Shown piece by piece: positions 1-12,849 of a stretch of 64,000 nucleotides of DNA. Made by a program: the position numbers and the translations under genes. This DNA comes from Parus major (Eukaryota > Chordata > Aves > Passeriformes > Paridae), in NCBI RefSeq assembly GCF_001522545.3, contig NC_031781.1, positions 6,984,911 through 7,048,910 of the forward strand, given 5' to 3'. The notes under the pieces were generated by a model. That model did no database searches and was not told where the DNA came from. It was given only the letters and a program-made list of their open reading frames with translations. Numbering within the stretch: the stretch's first letter is position 1; every line of letters begins with the position of its first letter.

Positions 1-1089
1 AATACATATTTTCCAAAGAATTTTAGAATATCTGCAAGGTAAATACAATAGTTCAGACAGAAAAGTGTCTACTCTGAAATAGGGCTTTACTCTGACCTAT
101 CCTATTTATCCATTTTAGGGGAAAAGATAAATAGGTAATCACAGAGAGTTTTTATTTTTTTTAATCTGGACTCTGTAAAGTGCATTCTTGTATTGCAGGT
201 CACTGCAATAAATTAGAAATTCCCCATACTTTTTGACATATTTCCTGTTGAGCTCTAGTCACATGAAGGCTGGATACGTTAGGTATTTTTTTAGTTGAAG
301 CCATGTTAAAGTTCCATGAATGCCAGATATCTGATACAATTGAATTTTATTGCATATTTAGGTAAATCCAGCCACAGTATGCTGTGAGGGTGCTTTAAAG
401 TATTTTTCTTACTGACAATAGAGGAGACTACAGACTTTTGACCTCACTAAACATGTGTTAGTTGAGAATAGCCTGTGTGAAAGAATTACCTGGCACTGTA
501 TCGTCTCAAAAAATTTCCCTTTTTGCAAAGGAAGGAGTTCTAGATTGTCACTGCACTCAAGGTTCTATTTTTCACAGTTATAGTATTGTGTATCAATTAC
601 TTTTTAATGTGCTATTTATCCACTTTGTAAAATTCTATAGTCAAATGTTTTAATTTGCCATCCTGTTTAAAAATCATAAATTGAATAATTGCAGAATATA
701 ACCCAGTGTAGAATTGGATAATCTTGGTTTAAAAGGTCTATTTTATACTGCCTGTGATTACTGCAAAGTTTTTTAGAAAAGGTAAATGCTGAGAAATTCC
801 AAATTCTGACTCAGTAAAATGGCAGTCAATGCAGTGTCCATCCCCACCCCCATCCCGGAGCCAGAATAAACCTGAATAAATGGGATTGCAGGATTCTATT
901 GGGAAGGCAATTAATCCCTTGAGAGAGAGATCTATTAATATGCAAATGAAGATCATGACACGGTCAGCATATTTTAAAGGGTTTTGTGTCACTGACAGGC
1001 ATTTCCATTGAAACAAAGCAATTTTCAAGAACTTGCAGGAAAAATAGTTTTTAAAAGATCTGAAAAAAGGAGTTTTTCAAGGGTTATAG
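1..1089. other. AT-rich intron, nothing recognised
   Basis: Ordinary AT-rich sequence with many stops on both strands. I see no repeat family, exon or regulatory signal here. Confidence 0.6.
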
Positions 1090-1885
1090 TTCCATTAGTG
1101 CCCCTTTGCTGCTGGTTTCTGACAGGAGCTGCAGCAGAGCAGGCCCCGAGGCCTGAGGTGCCTCAGCCCAGGGCGCTGCGCGTTGGCCACCACTGCAGCG
1201 GGCACTGGACATCCCAAGGTGTCTCCGTGTGTTCCTGTCGAGGCAGGGCGCAGACCATGCTGTTCCAAGGGCCAGCACATCTCCAGGCAGCTGTGGGAGG
1301 GAGCCAGGGACACCGTGCAGAGCGATCAGGGCGTTTGCAGTGCAGGCAGACAGGACAGGCAGCTGCCCGTGGTTTTGGCTGGCAGTGGCACTGCCTCATC
1401 CCTCTGCTCTCCTCTCCTCTATCCCCACAATGCTTTCCTCTGCCCTGGGCTTTAGTTCTCCTCTGGATAATTCCTGTCCCAGACCCTCTTACTATCTTTG
1501 CAGAGTGCCTTTCCTCTGTAGTGCATGTTCTACCCATTATTTTCGTCCAGAAATTTGAGGCAAACATCCTCCTTCCCCCAGATATGTGACCCAGAACAGG
1601 GGCATCAACTGCCTTTTAAAGAGGGTTTGACCCCCAGCTCTTGAGAACCTCAGTGTTCCTGAGCCAGTCTTCCAAAATCACCAAAATGTTCTTAATCTAG
1701 ATTGGTATGAAGGGGCTCTGATGTATTCTGGCAGTTGAATCCTCTCTTCATAAATTTCACCAAAGGGAGGTGGTCCCTCTCAGCGTTATCTTTGCTTAGG
1801 CTGGAGGCCACCAGATCTTTGCTGAAACCACCTCGGGCCTCCACTTACAACCTCCTTCACAGTGAGGGAAACAGAGCTGCTTTTG
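1090..1885. other. GC-rich, CpG-bearing block of unknown origin
   Basis: Composition shifts abruptly from AT-rich to GC-rich at about 1090. Roughly a dozen CpG dinucleotides fall in 1140-1380, for example GGGCGCTGCGCGTTGG near 1170. Several overlapping open frames on both strands (up to 193 codons) result from the few stops in GC-rich DNA and resemble no protein I know. The block runs into the minisatellite and the LTR-like segment, so it may be part of one inserted element. An old CpG island is the alternative. Confidence 0.4.
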
Positions 1886-2182
1886 GCTTTCCTGAGAGGA
1901 ACCACCCCATGTGTGCAGGATGTGTCTCCCTAAGAGAGACAACCTCGTGTCTGCAGGATGTGTCTCCCTAAGAGGGACCACCCCGTGTCTGCAGGATGTG
2001 TCTCCCTAAGAGGGACCACCCCNNNNNNNNNNNNNNNNNNNNNNNNNNNNNNNNNNNNNNNNNNNNNNNNNNNNNNNNNNNNNNNNNNNNNNNNNNNNNN
2101 NNNNNNNNNNNNNNNNNNNNNNNNNNNNNNNNATGTGTCTCTAAGAGGAGCCACCCCATGTCTGCAGTATGTGTCTCCCACT
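1886..2182. repeat. 38-bp minisatellite interrupted by an assembly gap
   Basis: The unit contains GCAGGATGTGTCTCCCTAAG followed by AGGGACCACCCCGTGTCT. Copies start at 1915, 1953 and 1991, exactly 38 bases apart. A degenerate unit precedes them, and diverged copies (GCAGTATGTGTCTCCC) follow the gap. Units are contiguous with no unique spacers, so this is a tandem minisatellite and not CRISPR. Apparent open frames across it are periodicity artefacts; 38 is not a multiple of 3. True copy number is unknown because of the gap. Confidence 0.92.
2023..2132. other. Assembly gap (110 N)
   Basis: A run of 110 unknown bases lies inside the 38-bp tandem array. Collapse or failure of assembly across near-identical repeats is the obvious cause, and the real missing length may differ from 110. 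Confidence 0.98.
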
Positions 2183-2620
2183 GTCTGGAGGGTCAGTTGT
2201 GCTGGCAGGGGACCCACCCAAGGACCACTGGCCCTTGCAGAAGAGACAGTGCTGGAGTGCAGTGCCGGGGAGAGAGTGCTGGACAGAGAATCTGCTCGGA
2301 ACGTGCAGTGGGAGTGCTGGACTGCAAATCTTTGAGGAAGTGTCGCCCTGAGAATCAGGCCTTTTGATATTGTTTTCATAATTTCCAGCCACTTTCCCAG
2401 GAAAGTAACTATAAACATAGGTGTTTATACATTCCATTAAAGATATGCCTTTTGATGGATGTCTCTCACGGCCACTGTGGTTGGGAAGGTGGTGACCTGG
2501 CTATCCAATCCCTGGTTATTGTCAAAAATCTATAAATACTGAAAGGACAGAATGAACCTTCTTCTTCTTTCATCACACTTTGAGCTGTTTCTGTGTGAAT
2601 CATTTCATGTCTGACAGTGA
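2183..2620 (+). other. LTR-like segment with CCAAT and TATA boxes
   Basis: After the minisatellite the sequence keeps a distinct composition. It then shows CCAAT at 2505-2509 and TATAAATA at 2531-2538, about 25 bases apart, followed by a pyrimidine-rich stretch (CTTCTTCTTCTTTC) near 2559. Direct repeats upstream of CCAAT/TATA resemble the U3 region of an endogenous-retrovirus LTR. I cannot name a family or mark TG...CA ends or target duplications, and no retroviral genes are visible nearby. A chance pairing of motifs in intron is the alternative. Confidence 0.3.
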
Positions 2621-3574
2621 CAAGGAAGCATTGAAAATTATTTTAAAAAGCTGGATCTAGTACTGCAGACCAGGAGTCAGGCCAGATCCTTTGATAGATA
2701 AGCACTCAAAGAGACTCTAAGGCTGGAAGAAAATTGAGTTGCTAGTGGTCTCTAAAAAGGCTTTGACCTACTTAAAATATTTATGGAAGCAAACACATAG
2801 TTGTGGGATGTTATGTTTTGTTTCATTTGTAAATTTATTTTATATTTATGGCTCCAAGCCACTTTCTGAAAAGCAAGGGAAAAAACTTACTGTGTGAGGT
2901 ATGAAAGACATTGTTTTTGTGCAGAAAATCCCAGAGCTTCCAGTAAGCATGGCAAAGCAGAAAGTAATAGCACATGAAGGATTTTAAGTTGAGAGATTAA
3001 AGAAAATAACCATTCTGTGCTGCAATACACTAACAGTAATAGTTTTGCTCATAATAAAACACTTTTTGCTAAAGTAGCACTGCAAGAAACTCAGTAAATT
3101 TTAAATTCTTCCGAGAAAATGTCATGAGACAGTGAAGTATTAAGATTGTGCAAATTAGCATTGGAAAATAGTTTGTCAACCTGATTTTATGATTATAAAA
3201 TAACAAAAATATTTTTGTGATAGCCTGCAGCCTACACTGGGACTAGAGTCTCAGGAGAAAAGATACCAATACTTCAAATATCTTTTTAGCTTGTGAACAG
3301 CAGCAAAACTGACTTTTTATTATGAAAATAAGGGAGGTGCTGAGAAACTATTGAGTGTCCAACAGTGCTTGATCCAGTACAATGGTTGTGAATTTGTGTA
3401 AAATGCAAAAATTTGTGTAAATTGGGCTAATTATTTACTAGGCGCTTACAAAAACCTTATTTGTGACATAAAGTACTTAATGTGCTTATTTTGTAGGTTA
3501 GACATAACATTTATTTTCAAATCCTCAAAAGTTGGAGAGCCTTTGAAAAGGTTTTCATAAAGATCAGCTTTTAA
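2621..3574. other. AT-rich intron, nothing recognised
   Basis: No exon, repeat family or regulatory signal seen. A short local duplication of AATTTGTGTAAA occurs near 3391-3422. Confidence 0.55.
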
Positions 3575-3776
3575 TGGGAGAAAATTGTTCCCTGTGAGGG
3601 TGGGCAGGCCCTGGCTGCCCAGAGAAGCTGTGAGTGCCCCGTTCCTGGAGGTGTTCTAGGCCAGGCTGGATGGGGTTTGGAGCACTCTGGGATGGTGGAA
3701 GCTGTCCCTGCCCATGGCAGTGGGGCTGGAACAAGATTATCTTAAAGGCCCTTTCTAACCCAAACCACTGTGAGGT
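3575..3776 (+). mobile_element. CR1 LINE 3'-end fragment
   Basis: The sequence carries the well-known CR1 3' UTR: CCCTGTGAGGGTGGGCAGGC, the block CCTGGAGGTGTTCTAGGCCA, CCCTGCCCATGGCAGTGGGG, then CCTTTCTAACCCAAACCACT. It is severely 5'-truncated, as most CR1 copies are, and lacks the terminal ATTCTATGATTCT units. No coding part remains. It lies in sense orientation to CACNA2D3. Confidence 0.9.
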
Positions 3777-6700
3777 TTTTAAAACAGTGTATGACTAATG
3801 TAAAAGATTTGATTTCATTTCCCCTTAACATTTGCCTTTTCATTTTTTCTTTGCCTTGCTGTTTAAGTCATATTTTGATATGAAATGACAATTTTGTGAC
3901 AGAACATAGTTCAATAATACTCAGCCATATCTAGTTGAGGAATATTGCTTATTTAATATGCTATTTGATGAACATTTGCCACTATTCCTATGCTTTATAA
4001 AAGGAGCAGAGGTATTTTAGTTTATCAAACAATGAAAATGTAAGAAGGAAGAAAAAGTCATTTGAATTATAATGAAGTGGTATAAAATTCACAGCACATT
4101 AGTTTTCATCTGTGGGATCTTATAATGAGTATTATTCTGCCAGGCTAAAAATTAATGTTGTGAGGAACTCCCCTCAAGTGCTTTGTGATGTTTCATATCT
4201 TTTCACTGTGTTAACCATCATAGGGTTTGACCCTGAGTTCCCAAATGTATCTCATTAACACAGAGATTTCTGCTTTAGCTTAGATAATAAAATTGCTGTA
4301 GCTGATTTTCTCTGTCAGTTTGTCAGTGGGATGGAAATCGCTAAACCTCTACTTTCTACAAAAGTACCTCGACAGCACCAATGCTTGCCAAAGAACCTTT
4401 GCTGACATTTCCTGTGGTATTGTACAAATATAACAGTTTCAAGCTATATTTTCTGCAGCCCTATTAGCACTAATCTATTTGACCGAACTGGGAGCCTGCA
4501 CCAGAAAACAAATCACTGTCAGGTTGCACGTTAAGTGTTGGATTAGAAGAGCACAGAAACATTTTTTTTGGCCACTTCTACATTCTTGGATTAGTTGTGC
4601 ATGCTGTCTTTTGAAACTGAAGTACAACCCCTTTACCTTCACACAGGTTGTAGAAGGCTCCTTTTGTGAAAGTCACAATTGATTTTAGGGGATGATCTCA
4701 GTGGGTAGAATCAAAACACTAAGCATTTCTTTTTCAAACCAAAGATGCAAAGGCAAGTCTTTTTAGGAGTGTATTTTCTTAAGAGGTTTATAGGAATGCA
4801 TAGGATGCAGCTTTTGCTTTTATTCACACTGTTTCAGCTGTTGGAATTAGTGTCTGGTGTTCTGAGGTTCAGTTAATGATTCAGATCTACATCTGGAGTT
4901 ATAAAATGCTGCTGCATCCATAGAAATGTTTCCTTGATGTAAAACATTAGAACTGAATAGAAATAAAATAGCAATTAAATATAATAATTTTGCATAAAAA
5001 GCATCATCACAATTGCAAAATTGCACATTTGAAATCTTAATTTGTGAGATTGGGAGACCATCCTGTGCACTGTAAGTCACTGATCTCATGAAGAAAGTTA
5101 AGTTTACATCATAAAGTGTTTGAACATGCAAGCTAAAATGCCTTTGCTTTTGAAACTGTAAATCGAGTTTCTTTTAGTTTACAAATGCTTGAGTTTGTCA
5201 GATAAATTGTTTTACTTAGCATAACTTGTTTATTTGTTACTCCCTTGAGGGTTTTTGTTTGTTTGTTTTTAAAGACAAAGCCTCAAAGAGCTTCTGGTGT
5301 TTCCAGTTGCAAACATCCTTGGGGATGGGTGGATCTGAATGCTGCTGTGGCTGTGAGCACTTCATCTTTGGGGCTGAGGGTGGTGGCCCATGGCTTGAGA
5401 GGGTGATGGGCCTAGAAAACAGATGGATGGGATGTTACCTGGGCATTAAAACTGCCCCTGTCCTCTGCCTGCCCTTCTTCAGCTGCCCTGGTGCCTCCCA
5501 AATGTTTCCACCCCTTTGTGGCAGTGCTGATGCTGTTGGCAATGATCTCAGTGGCCACTGCCCAAGAGCTGTGCAGTTCTCATCTCCCTGTGTCAGCTTT
5601 GGTAGGGTAACAAAGCAAATGCTCCTGAAAATCCAAGAAAGTGAAAGAAGAAGCTCTTCCCATATTACTAACACAAAGTATATCAGTGAAAACAAGCACT
5701 TATAGACTTTTCTTGTCCTTTGAGAATATTAACAGTTTTGGCAGCAAAAAAAAAAAAGCTGTTCTAACAGAAAAGATCAAGCTGAACACAGGGGTTGCTG
5801 TCTTTTTCCCCTCCACAGACTTGGATTTTGTTTGTACTATCTCTTATTTGTACCAGGAGATTATTAATTCAGTAATGGTATAGTGTCCTAGAAATGTAAT
5901 GTATTTAATTGTTGCATTTTCAGAATTTTTTTGAAAGTCAAAATTCAAGCTCTGAGCTGTCTCTGGACTCCACTTCTGTTTCCCAATTGACATCTGTTTT
6001 TTCTTTTCAGAATGAAAGCTGCTCTTGACAAAGTAATTTATTTATCCACTGGGATGTCTAGTGTTTTTATAATTTCTGTAATATAAATAACAATACTGGC
6101 GACAAATCTGGGGGAGAAGGAAAATCAAACTTTTCACACTGTGTACGTTTTACTGAGTAATTTTTCCTTCTTTATTTTAGAACATCTCAGCATTCAATTG
6201 TGTACAGTTACATGTGGGCAATGAAAAGACAATTGCAGCCCCAGAGGTCTGCAGTGTAAATACAGCATGAGAGAACAGCTGGACACTGCAGCAGTACAGG
6301 TGCTCTAGGAATGAGTGAAATAATTGGGATTGCTGTAATAAGGGGTGGTCACAGCACACCAGCTGTCTCACCAACATGAGGCAAACTTTCAACTGGATCA
6401 GGTATTCATGAGTTTAGCTTCTCTGCTTTACTCTCCTGAGGCCTGCAAGTAAATTTTTTACTTGTCAGAGAGGTAAATTATTATTGGCTGAAATAACAAG
6501 AGAATGTATCTTGGCAATGTGGTTGAGAAGAGGCTGAATATAAGAGGATGACAACAAATAAAACTGTTTTTAGAAGAAGTGTGATGTTCTTTAAACTAGT
6601 TTAGTTAATCTGCATTTACGTGGACTTTATGGTAAAAACATGGTAAAAAGTGGAATTGGAGAGATTTATAGTAAAAGTAAGGGAACAGCTTATTTAACAT

Positions 6701-9700
6701 AATGCTCTGGGTATGGAAGGATTAACAAAATACTTTCTAAACAAAGCTTTGTTACTATTCAGGGTTCAGTTTGCAGTGCAGTGCTTGCAGGTTCCTTGGT
6801 TGGCCATGTCCTATACAATTGATGCTGGAATAAATTGTATTTGTCTATGTCAGATGAAGGCTAAATTTAGTACTGAATTAGTCTAATTCTCTGTCTCCCC
6901 TGTCTGATCTGCAAACACCCATATGTAATCAGAGTTAAATGCAGTGCAGAACCATGTCTTTTGTGTCATGGGGAGCGATTATTAGTTTTCGCTTTCACAA
7001 TTTTTGTGACAATCTTTGTATAGCAGATGAATAAGACTTGTAAATCCAGGGTATAGCACCAGGTAACTTGCTTAACTATTCCTGGTAGTGTTTAACTTTA
7101 GGCATATTATTTATTTACTATTAGCTTAGTAATTTAATTACTTTAATGAGTAAAATGCCTTAAATTTTATGATTGCATGTTTAATGAGGCATTTGGATGA
7201 AGAAGTCTTGCAGTCTTCTGAAAGCACAGACACTTCTGTCTCTCATGTCTGCAAATAATGTTGCATCTGCAGTCTTAGAGAGGTATTAATTTATTTCCTT
7301 TCAAATAACTCTGATTCAACAGACAAGAAAATATTTTGTGGCAAGTGCATATTAGAAGACAAATGGAATGTAGAATTTTTGTGTTTTTTTTTTTTTAACA
7401 GCAGTTTTAGGACAAGGTATTTCAGCCTCAAACCCTTGAATTTATTCAGATAAGTCTCATGCCTTAAAAATGAACACTGACATTTATCTTATAAATTTCA
7501 GTAGATTATTTGACCATTCTAATACCATACAATTTAAAGTGTAAAACATTAACACAAGCATTCCAAACAAAAATCCTGAATTACAATGTTTGCTTCTCTC
7601 AAACTAAATGTTGTAAAGACTTCATGTGACTGTAGGGATAAAATGCAGAACACTTAACTGCTACAAGCTATTTCTACTGAAGACTGTTATTTTCCTCTTG
7701 TAAATCAAAGCAAGCAGGACTGCAGATCCCCAGTGAAATCTGAGTTCCAGGGATCTACAGCTTTCTAATGCACCTCTTCTTTAATCAAAAGGAGGAAGGC
7801 AGGAACACTGTGGTAAAGGACAAGGTCTTGGTGAACAGAGATTTCTCATGATGTGGCTGAGTTTGGAGAGTTACCTGTTTTATTCCAAATGCTTTGGAAA
7901 AGTTTTATAAAAAAACCCATTATTGTTAATATGGAAAATCAGGCTATGACTGGTTGAGTATGCATTCCTGCTATCCTGAATTCTAAAATTTTTGTACTGA
8001 TTGTGGTAAACAAATTAATAAAGTTAAGTCTTTTACTCTAAACTTTCAGACATTTTCAATTTTAACTTCCCTGGGTTTGCTACTCTGTATTTTTCAATGA
8101 TTTTCAAAATGCTGTGACATTTGAGAACAATTGGAGGAAAAAAGTATGTATGTTGCCCTTTAGTCCAAACCAGTAATTCTGCACTTTTGCTTATGTTTAT
8201 ATTTGTGTTAAGAGAAATGTTAATGCTTACATTGAAAGCTGGACCATTCTGAAACTGCAAATGCACTGTAAGCAGGAGAGAAAGATTGTATAACTGAGAC
8301 AGAAAAAGGAGAAATGGCTTTGAAATTGCAGGTGCACTGAAGAGGTGAAGCTTCCAAACTGAAATTGTATTGACATTTAGCAGTGGAACAATAGGCTTGC
8401 ATCGTGATTTGCTTTTATGTAAGCAGCAGACTTTAAAGTTGTTTCTCTGAATCTTTTTTCTTAAATTGGATTTGATGGCCCCCTTATTTATAAACATAAA
8501 CTGCCTTAATAACTGAAGAGTAATTAATGGAGTGAGCAGATCTGCACAAACTTTATACAAAACTTCAGCAGTTCCAATGAAATTGTTTGAATGGAGGCTA
8601 TCATCTTTCTTAGACACTTGACTGATGGAGAAACAAACATCCCAGCAGGCAGTTTAAGAAGAGAAAAATATGTGTTTTATAATAATTATTGTATTAAAAA
8701 CCTAAAAGTAAATTTTACCCCTCTTTATTGGTTTGGTTCCTCTGTAGATTAGTGTGCTGTCCTTAAAAAGGTTAAAGTTTCTGTGAGGATCAAGTGAAAT
8801 GGAAAGCTAGAAGATGGTGTTTAATATATTTCAGGGCAGAATAAAATATTGTAGAGTTTCATCATTTTTCTGCATAAAAACTCCTGATAGGTTTCAGTCT
8901 CTTGTAACTGTTATCAATATCTGACAGCTGTATTTACTGCACACTCTTCTACTTAATTTTCATGAGGGTAAGGTATAAAATCTGTATATCTCCTCCATTC
9001 AGTGAGTTTTTCTAACAAGGCTTGCTCCATGCATGTGAAGCAAGAATCCTTAAAAAACATACAAAACCACAAATTTCTTTGCACTTGTTAGTATAAATAC
9101 AGTTAAAAAAAAAATTATGAGTGTATGAAGATCTATGTTATATCTGCCAAAATACATTAACCATACTGGCAGGAGCACAAATGCTAGAGAACTTAATGCT
9201 GGTTGCAATATTTGGCTAATTGGTTGTGCAGCCTCAGCTCTGGGAAATGGTTGAGAGTGGTTTGCAATTATCAGTAGGTTTCTGTGTGTGTGCTACATGT
9301 TACTTGCACACAGGGTAGCTACTCTGCCTTTGATCTCCATGTTTCTGAGGGAGAGAAAGCTGGTTGCAATGGTAAATGTTTATGTAAAAGCTGACACTTG
9401 TTTAAATACAGTACATTTTGCTGACTTTAATGGTGACTCTACTATAAAATGCTGGTGGCATTGCATTTTAGCATTTGTGTATGTTTAAATAATAAATTAT
9501 GGTTTTAATATTCAGGCTTTTTATGTCTTACCTGGTCATCCATTTAAACTCTCTCTTGCCCCTTTGTCCCTTCCTGGTATACTGGACATATGAAACAAGA
9601 CCTGGGAAGATATTTTTACTCTGATGTGATAGTGCCACATCTACTGTGCCAAGTCTTTAACCTTTTACCACAACTTAGTTCTCATAAGAGGCGTTTTATG

Positions 9701-11439
9701 CCCATTTTACAAGAGATTAATTTTGCTCTGCTTGTTGTCAGAGAACTGTTGGGTCTCACAGTGCTTGCAGTCACAGTGCCAGCAAATTTCTCAGTTTTGA
9801 AAGTTACTTATGCTATGGCTGAGCAGAGATGTGTCACACATCCTGCCTTGCTGTAACAACATGATGTGTTTATTACAACACAGAGTTGTGTTGTGAGGCT
9901 CGAGCCTCAAGGAAACAGATTTTACCAACTCCATTCATGCAGTGCTGTGGATTTTCTTGTGTATGTAATAGGCTGCTGTTTAATCAGCATGAAATCCAAA
10001 TCAGCAGTCAGTGTAAGTGTGTGTGCCTCCACAGGAACTGTGTCATTAAACAAAGGTTAAATCAACAAAATATGGGAAGAGAAAATCACAATTATTAAAC
10101 ATTGTCTGTTTTGTTCAGAGCAATAATATGAAACTGAATCTATAACATGAAATCCATAGAACCAAGACAATAATTTGGAATAATATTCCATCCAAAATGC
10201 CTAAAAACTCTTAAATATTTTCCTGGCTATTTGTTACAAATTCTGCATATCTGTGCATAGATGGGAGTTTCTCAGAGCATATCCTTTGATGTGTTACAGC
10301 AGACTCAGCAGCTGGATTGCTTCCTGTTGGTAAAATCTTCAGGTAGGGAAGTGTAAAAAGGTGGCTTGTAACCTGCTTACAAGGTGTGGTCTAAGCTGAA
10401 CTGCAGTCCAGCAGGAGGTTTTAACACCAGCAAATTGTCTCTAAGCATAAAGTACCTACAAAGGTTTCTGGTCCTTTGAAGGGAGCCCAAACTGGGAACA
10501 TCATAGCAGAAAGAGTTGCTTCAAATCTATAGAGAAAAAATGAATTCCTTTGCCACTTTTTAGTGAAGGTGGTTGATTATCAGAGTAAAATGTTAAAATA
10601 ATTGCAAATTATTGAAAGTCTCTCTCCTTGCTTAATAACATTTTCTGTCTTTATCAAGAATAAATGTCACTTTCAACATTTTAATGATTTTTGTTAATAT
10701 GTAGCTTTAAATGATAGTGATGTAAACAATGCAGAGGATTGAGATGCGCTTTCTTTTTTTTTCCTATGGTTTATCTAGCAACTATCTCACTGGCATTTTA
10801 AAATTCTATTTCAAAAGCATGATTTGTTGAAATAGAATGGACTAGCTCAGTGTTAATGGTGGCACACAGGCACCTCAGGCAGTACTGGCTATTTTACTCT
10901 GTCAGCTATTTTCAGAGGGCAAGGGTTTTATGACATTTCATTCACCAGCTGTGCATAGCTTTTGCTCAAGGAAGTTTTCTAAAACAGATAATATTATGAT
11001 GAATTAAAATTATAAATTATAGAGACATAAGGATATATACCCTGAGTGCAGAACATGCATTTGGTTTAGAGGAGCTCTGCCTCTGTGGGAGTTTTCTTGT
11101 AGGCTCTAAGTGACCTATAATTTATAGTTATCTCATAAATACTCTTCACTGTAATATTTTAAAAACATACTGTCATAAAAATTCACTTGCATTTTCAGAA
11201 TACACAATTCTGTTTAGGCTGTTTTTATTCCTGTATCTGGATCCTGGGCTTGTAGTAGCTGGTCCTGTTATGCTCTTTAGCACAGGATAAAAATATTTGT
11301 ATGGAAGGAAACCACCTGTTCTCTAAAGATGTGCAATCTGCTTTGTCTGTTTTTGTTTTCTGGCATCATGGGGGTAGTTTTTAATCTCAGTTTTGTAAAT
11401 TTTAGACATACTGTTTGGAAAATCTTTCCCCCAAGATTT

Positions 11440-11720
11440 CCTTTTTTGGAAGAAGCAAAATGTGCAGTACCAGTACAAGCTGCTGGTCATTCACCCCTCA
11501 TGGATGAATCCATCATTCATCATGCTGGTGATGGGTTAAAATACTTTGGGGCACATCAAGAAGTCAGTATTTATCAGAAGTGGTTTGGTAGTTCTTTCAT
11601 GATTAGACTTTATGAAACTCTGACAGTCATAGTGTCAGGTGGCTCGTGCGCTAAGATTTCTCGAGCTTTAGGATAACTTCATTTGACAGACTTTTCCAGC
11701 TGTTAATCCAAGTTATGATT
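11440..11720. promoter_or_regulatory. Candidate conserved non-coding element
   Basis: This stretch keeps CpG-containing words in AT-rich intron (GGCTCGTGCGCTAAG near 11641, then CTCGAG) and is open on the plus strand to 11676. Absence of repeats and mixed composition are typical of intronic enhancers, but nothing in one sequence proves conservation. A chance open frame is the alternative to a cryptic exon. Confidence 0.25.
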
Positions 11721-12419
11721 AAAGCATCTCAGATGAGCTTAGATAAACTTTCTGGTGATATCATTAGTGTGGAAATGTAATCCCATTGGGGTAAAAAACC
11801 ATGGCAGCATTAGTGACATGGAATTATGTAGTGCACAGGTTAGAGAGTATAAATAGACAATATAGAGAAAAATATTTTGCTATCTAAAGGCTTAAAATAT
11901 TTGATGTTCTCATTCTGTTGGTATTCATGAAGAGCTCTGGATTATGAGCCCTGATCCAAAATATAGCAGGGTAAAAAAGAAAGTTTTTCTTGTCTTCAGA
12001 GGGGTGTGAAACAGGTTGTATATAAACTTCTGGAGTTTCCTCATTACTACAGATGACAGAATAAATATGGGTTGTTATTTGATATAATAATTGTTCCTTG
12101 TTTTTCTTACTCTGCAAAATTTCATTTCTTTTGCCCTAAGCGTTTTGTCTTCAAAATGGTCCATATGATTAAGTCTGGTTCTGAGACCTTCAAGGATTTG
12201 TGAAATATATTCTTAGCAATTAGACTGTGGTAGTCAGGATTCAACCACACTGTTTTCATGTTTCAGCTTATCTTTTCATCTGAGATACCCAAATATTTAT
12301 GCTAATCTTATCAGGAAAATAATTTTTAAAAATTCTTCCAGTTGACTGTTTACCATTGAGGATACTGTAGCACTGAACTCAGCCTCTGTGTTTAGCCAGA
12401 GCAAAAGTGGAATGTTTAA

Positions 12420-12720
12420 GGTCGACCGCCGTATCAGATTCTGGGAAATCTATTATCAGACAGAACATTTCACACTTCAGTAAACTCCAAATTAATTACA
12501 TTGATGGTACATGAATACCAAAAGAATCTGAGCGTAATTAATGCTACTTCAGCAAACATCAGAGGAAATATTAGAGATTTCCAATTGATGAGAATGCTAA
12601 TGTGTTACATAAAAGTATTTTATTAGAAATGGTATAATGCTGTCTCTTGCAGTGCCTGTGTAATGTGCCAGCTTATTAATTTAAACATGTTTTTATTGGC
12701 AATTTAAGATTATATCAGCA
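12420..12720. promoter_or_regulatory. Candidate conserved non-coding element
   Basis: It begins with GGTCGACCGCCGTATCAG, unusually CpG-rich for this intron, and continues with homeodomain-type TAATTA/TAATTAAT words near 12493 and 12537. It is non-repetitive and ends just before the CR1 copy. The element call is inference from composition. Confidence 0.3.
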
Positions 12721-12849
12721 TGCAAATGTATTTTAATATAGTCCTAATTACAAGCAGTTCCCTTGCAGGACAGTTTAGGTGTGACAAATCTGAAATGAAA
12801 CAGGAACATGTATGAAGATACTGGAAGACAGCAAACCTGCTGCCTTAGA

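Larger units (their letters stand above)
3777..12849. other. Long AT-rich intron, no identified element
   Basis: Nine kilobases without a recognisable exon or repeat family. Open frames here, including a 194-codon minus-strand one at 8033-8617 and a 159-codon plus one at 5226-5705, show no domain or motif I know. Minor features are short (GTTT)n near 5249 and an A-run near 5746. Two stretches near its end (11440-11720 and 12420-12720) look like conserved non-coding DNA and are listed separately. Confidence 0.5.

Noticed and set aside
1008..1589. 193-codon plus-strand frame and overlapping frames on both strands
   Set aside because: They coincide with the GC-rich block where stops are rare; several frames are open at once and none resembles a protein family.
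1886..2182. Direct-repeat array as a CRISPR
   Set aside because: Units abut with no unique spacers, there are no cas genes, and the host is a vertebrate; it is a minisatellite.
5226..5705. 159-codon plus-strand frame
   Set aside because: Falls in a slightly GC-richer patch and resembles no known protein.
8033..8617. 194-codon open frame on the minus strand
   Set aside because: No recognisable domain, low-complexity residue mix and no splice or promoter context in deep intron; best explained by chance.
9686..9715. Short MIR-like word (ATGCCCATTTTACAAGAG)
   Set aside because: Similarity covers under 20 bases and does not extend either way.
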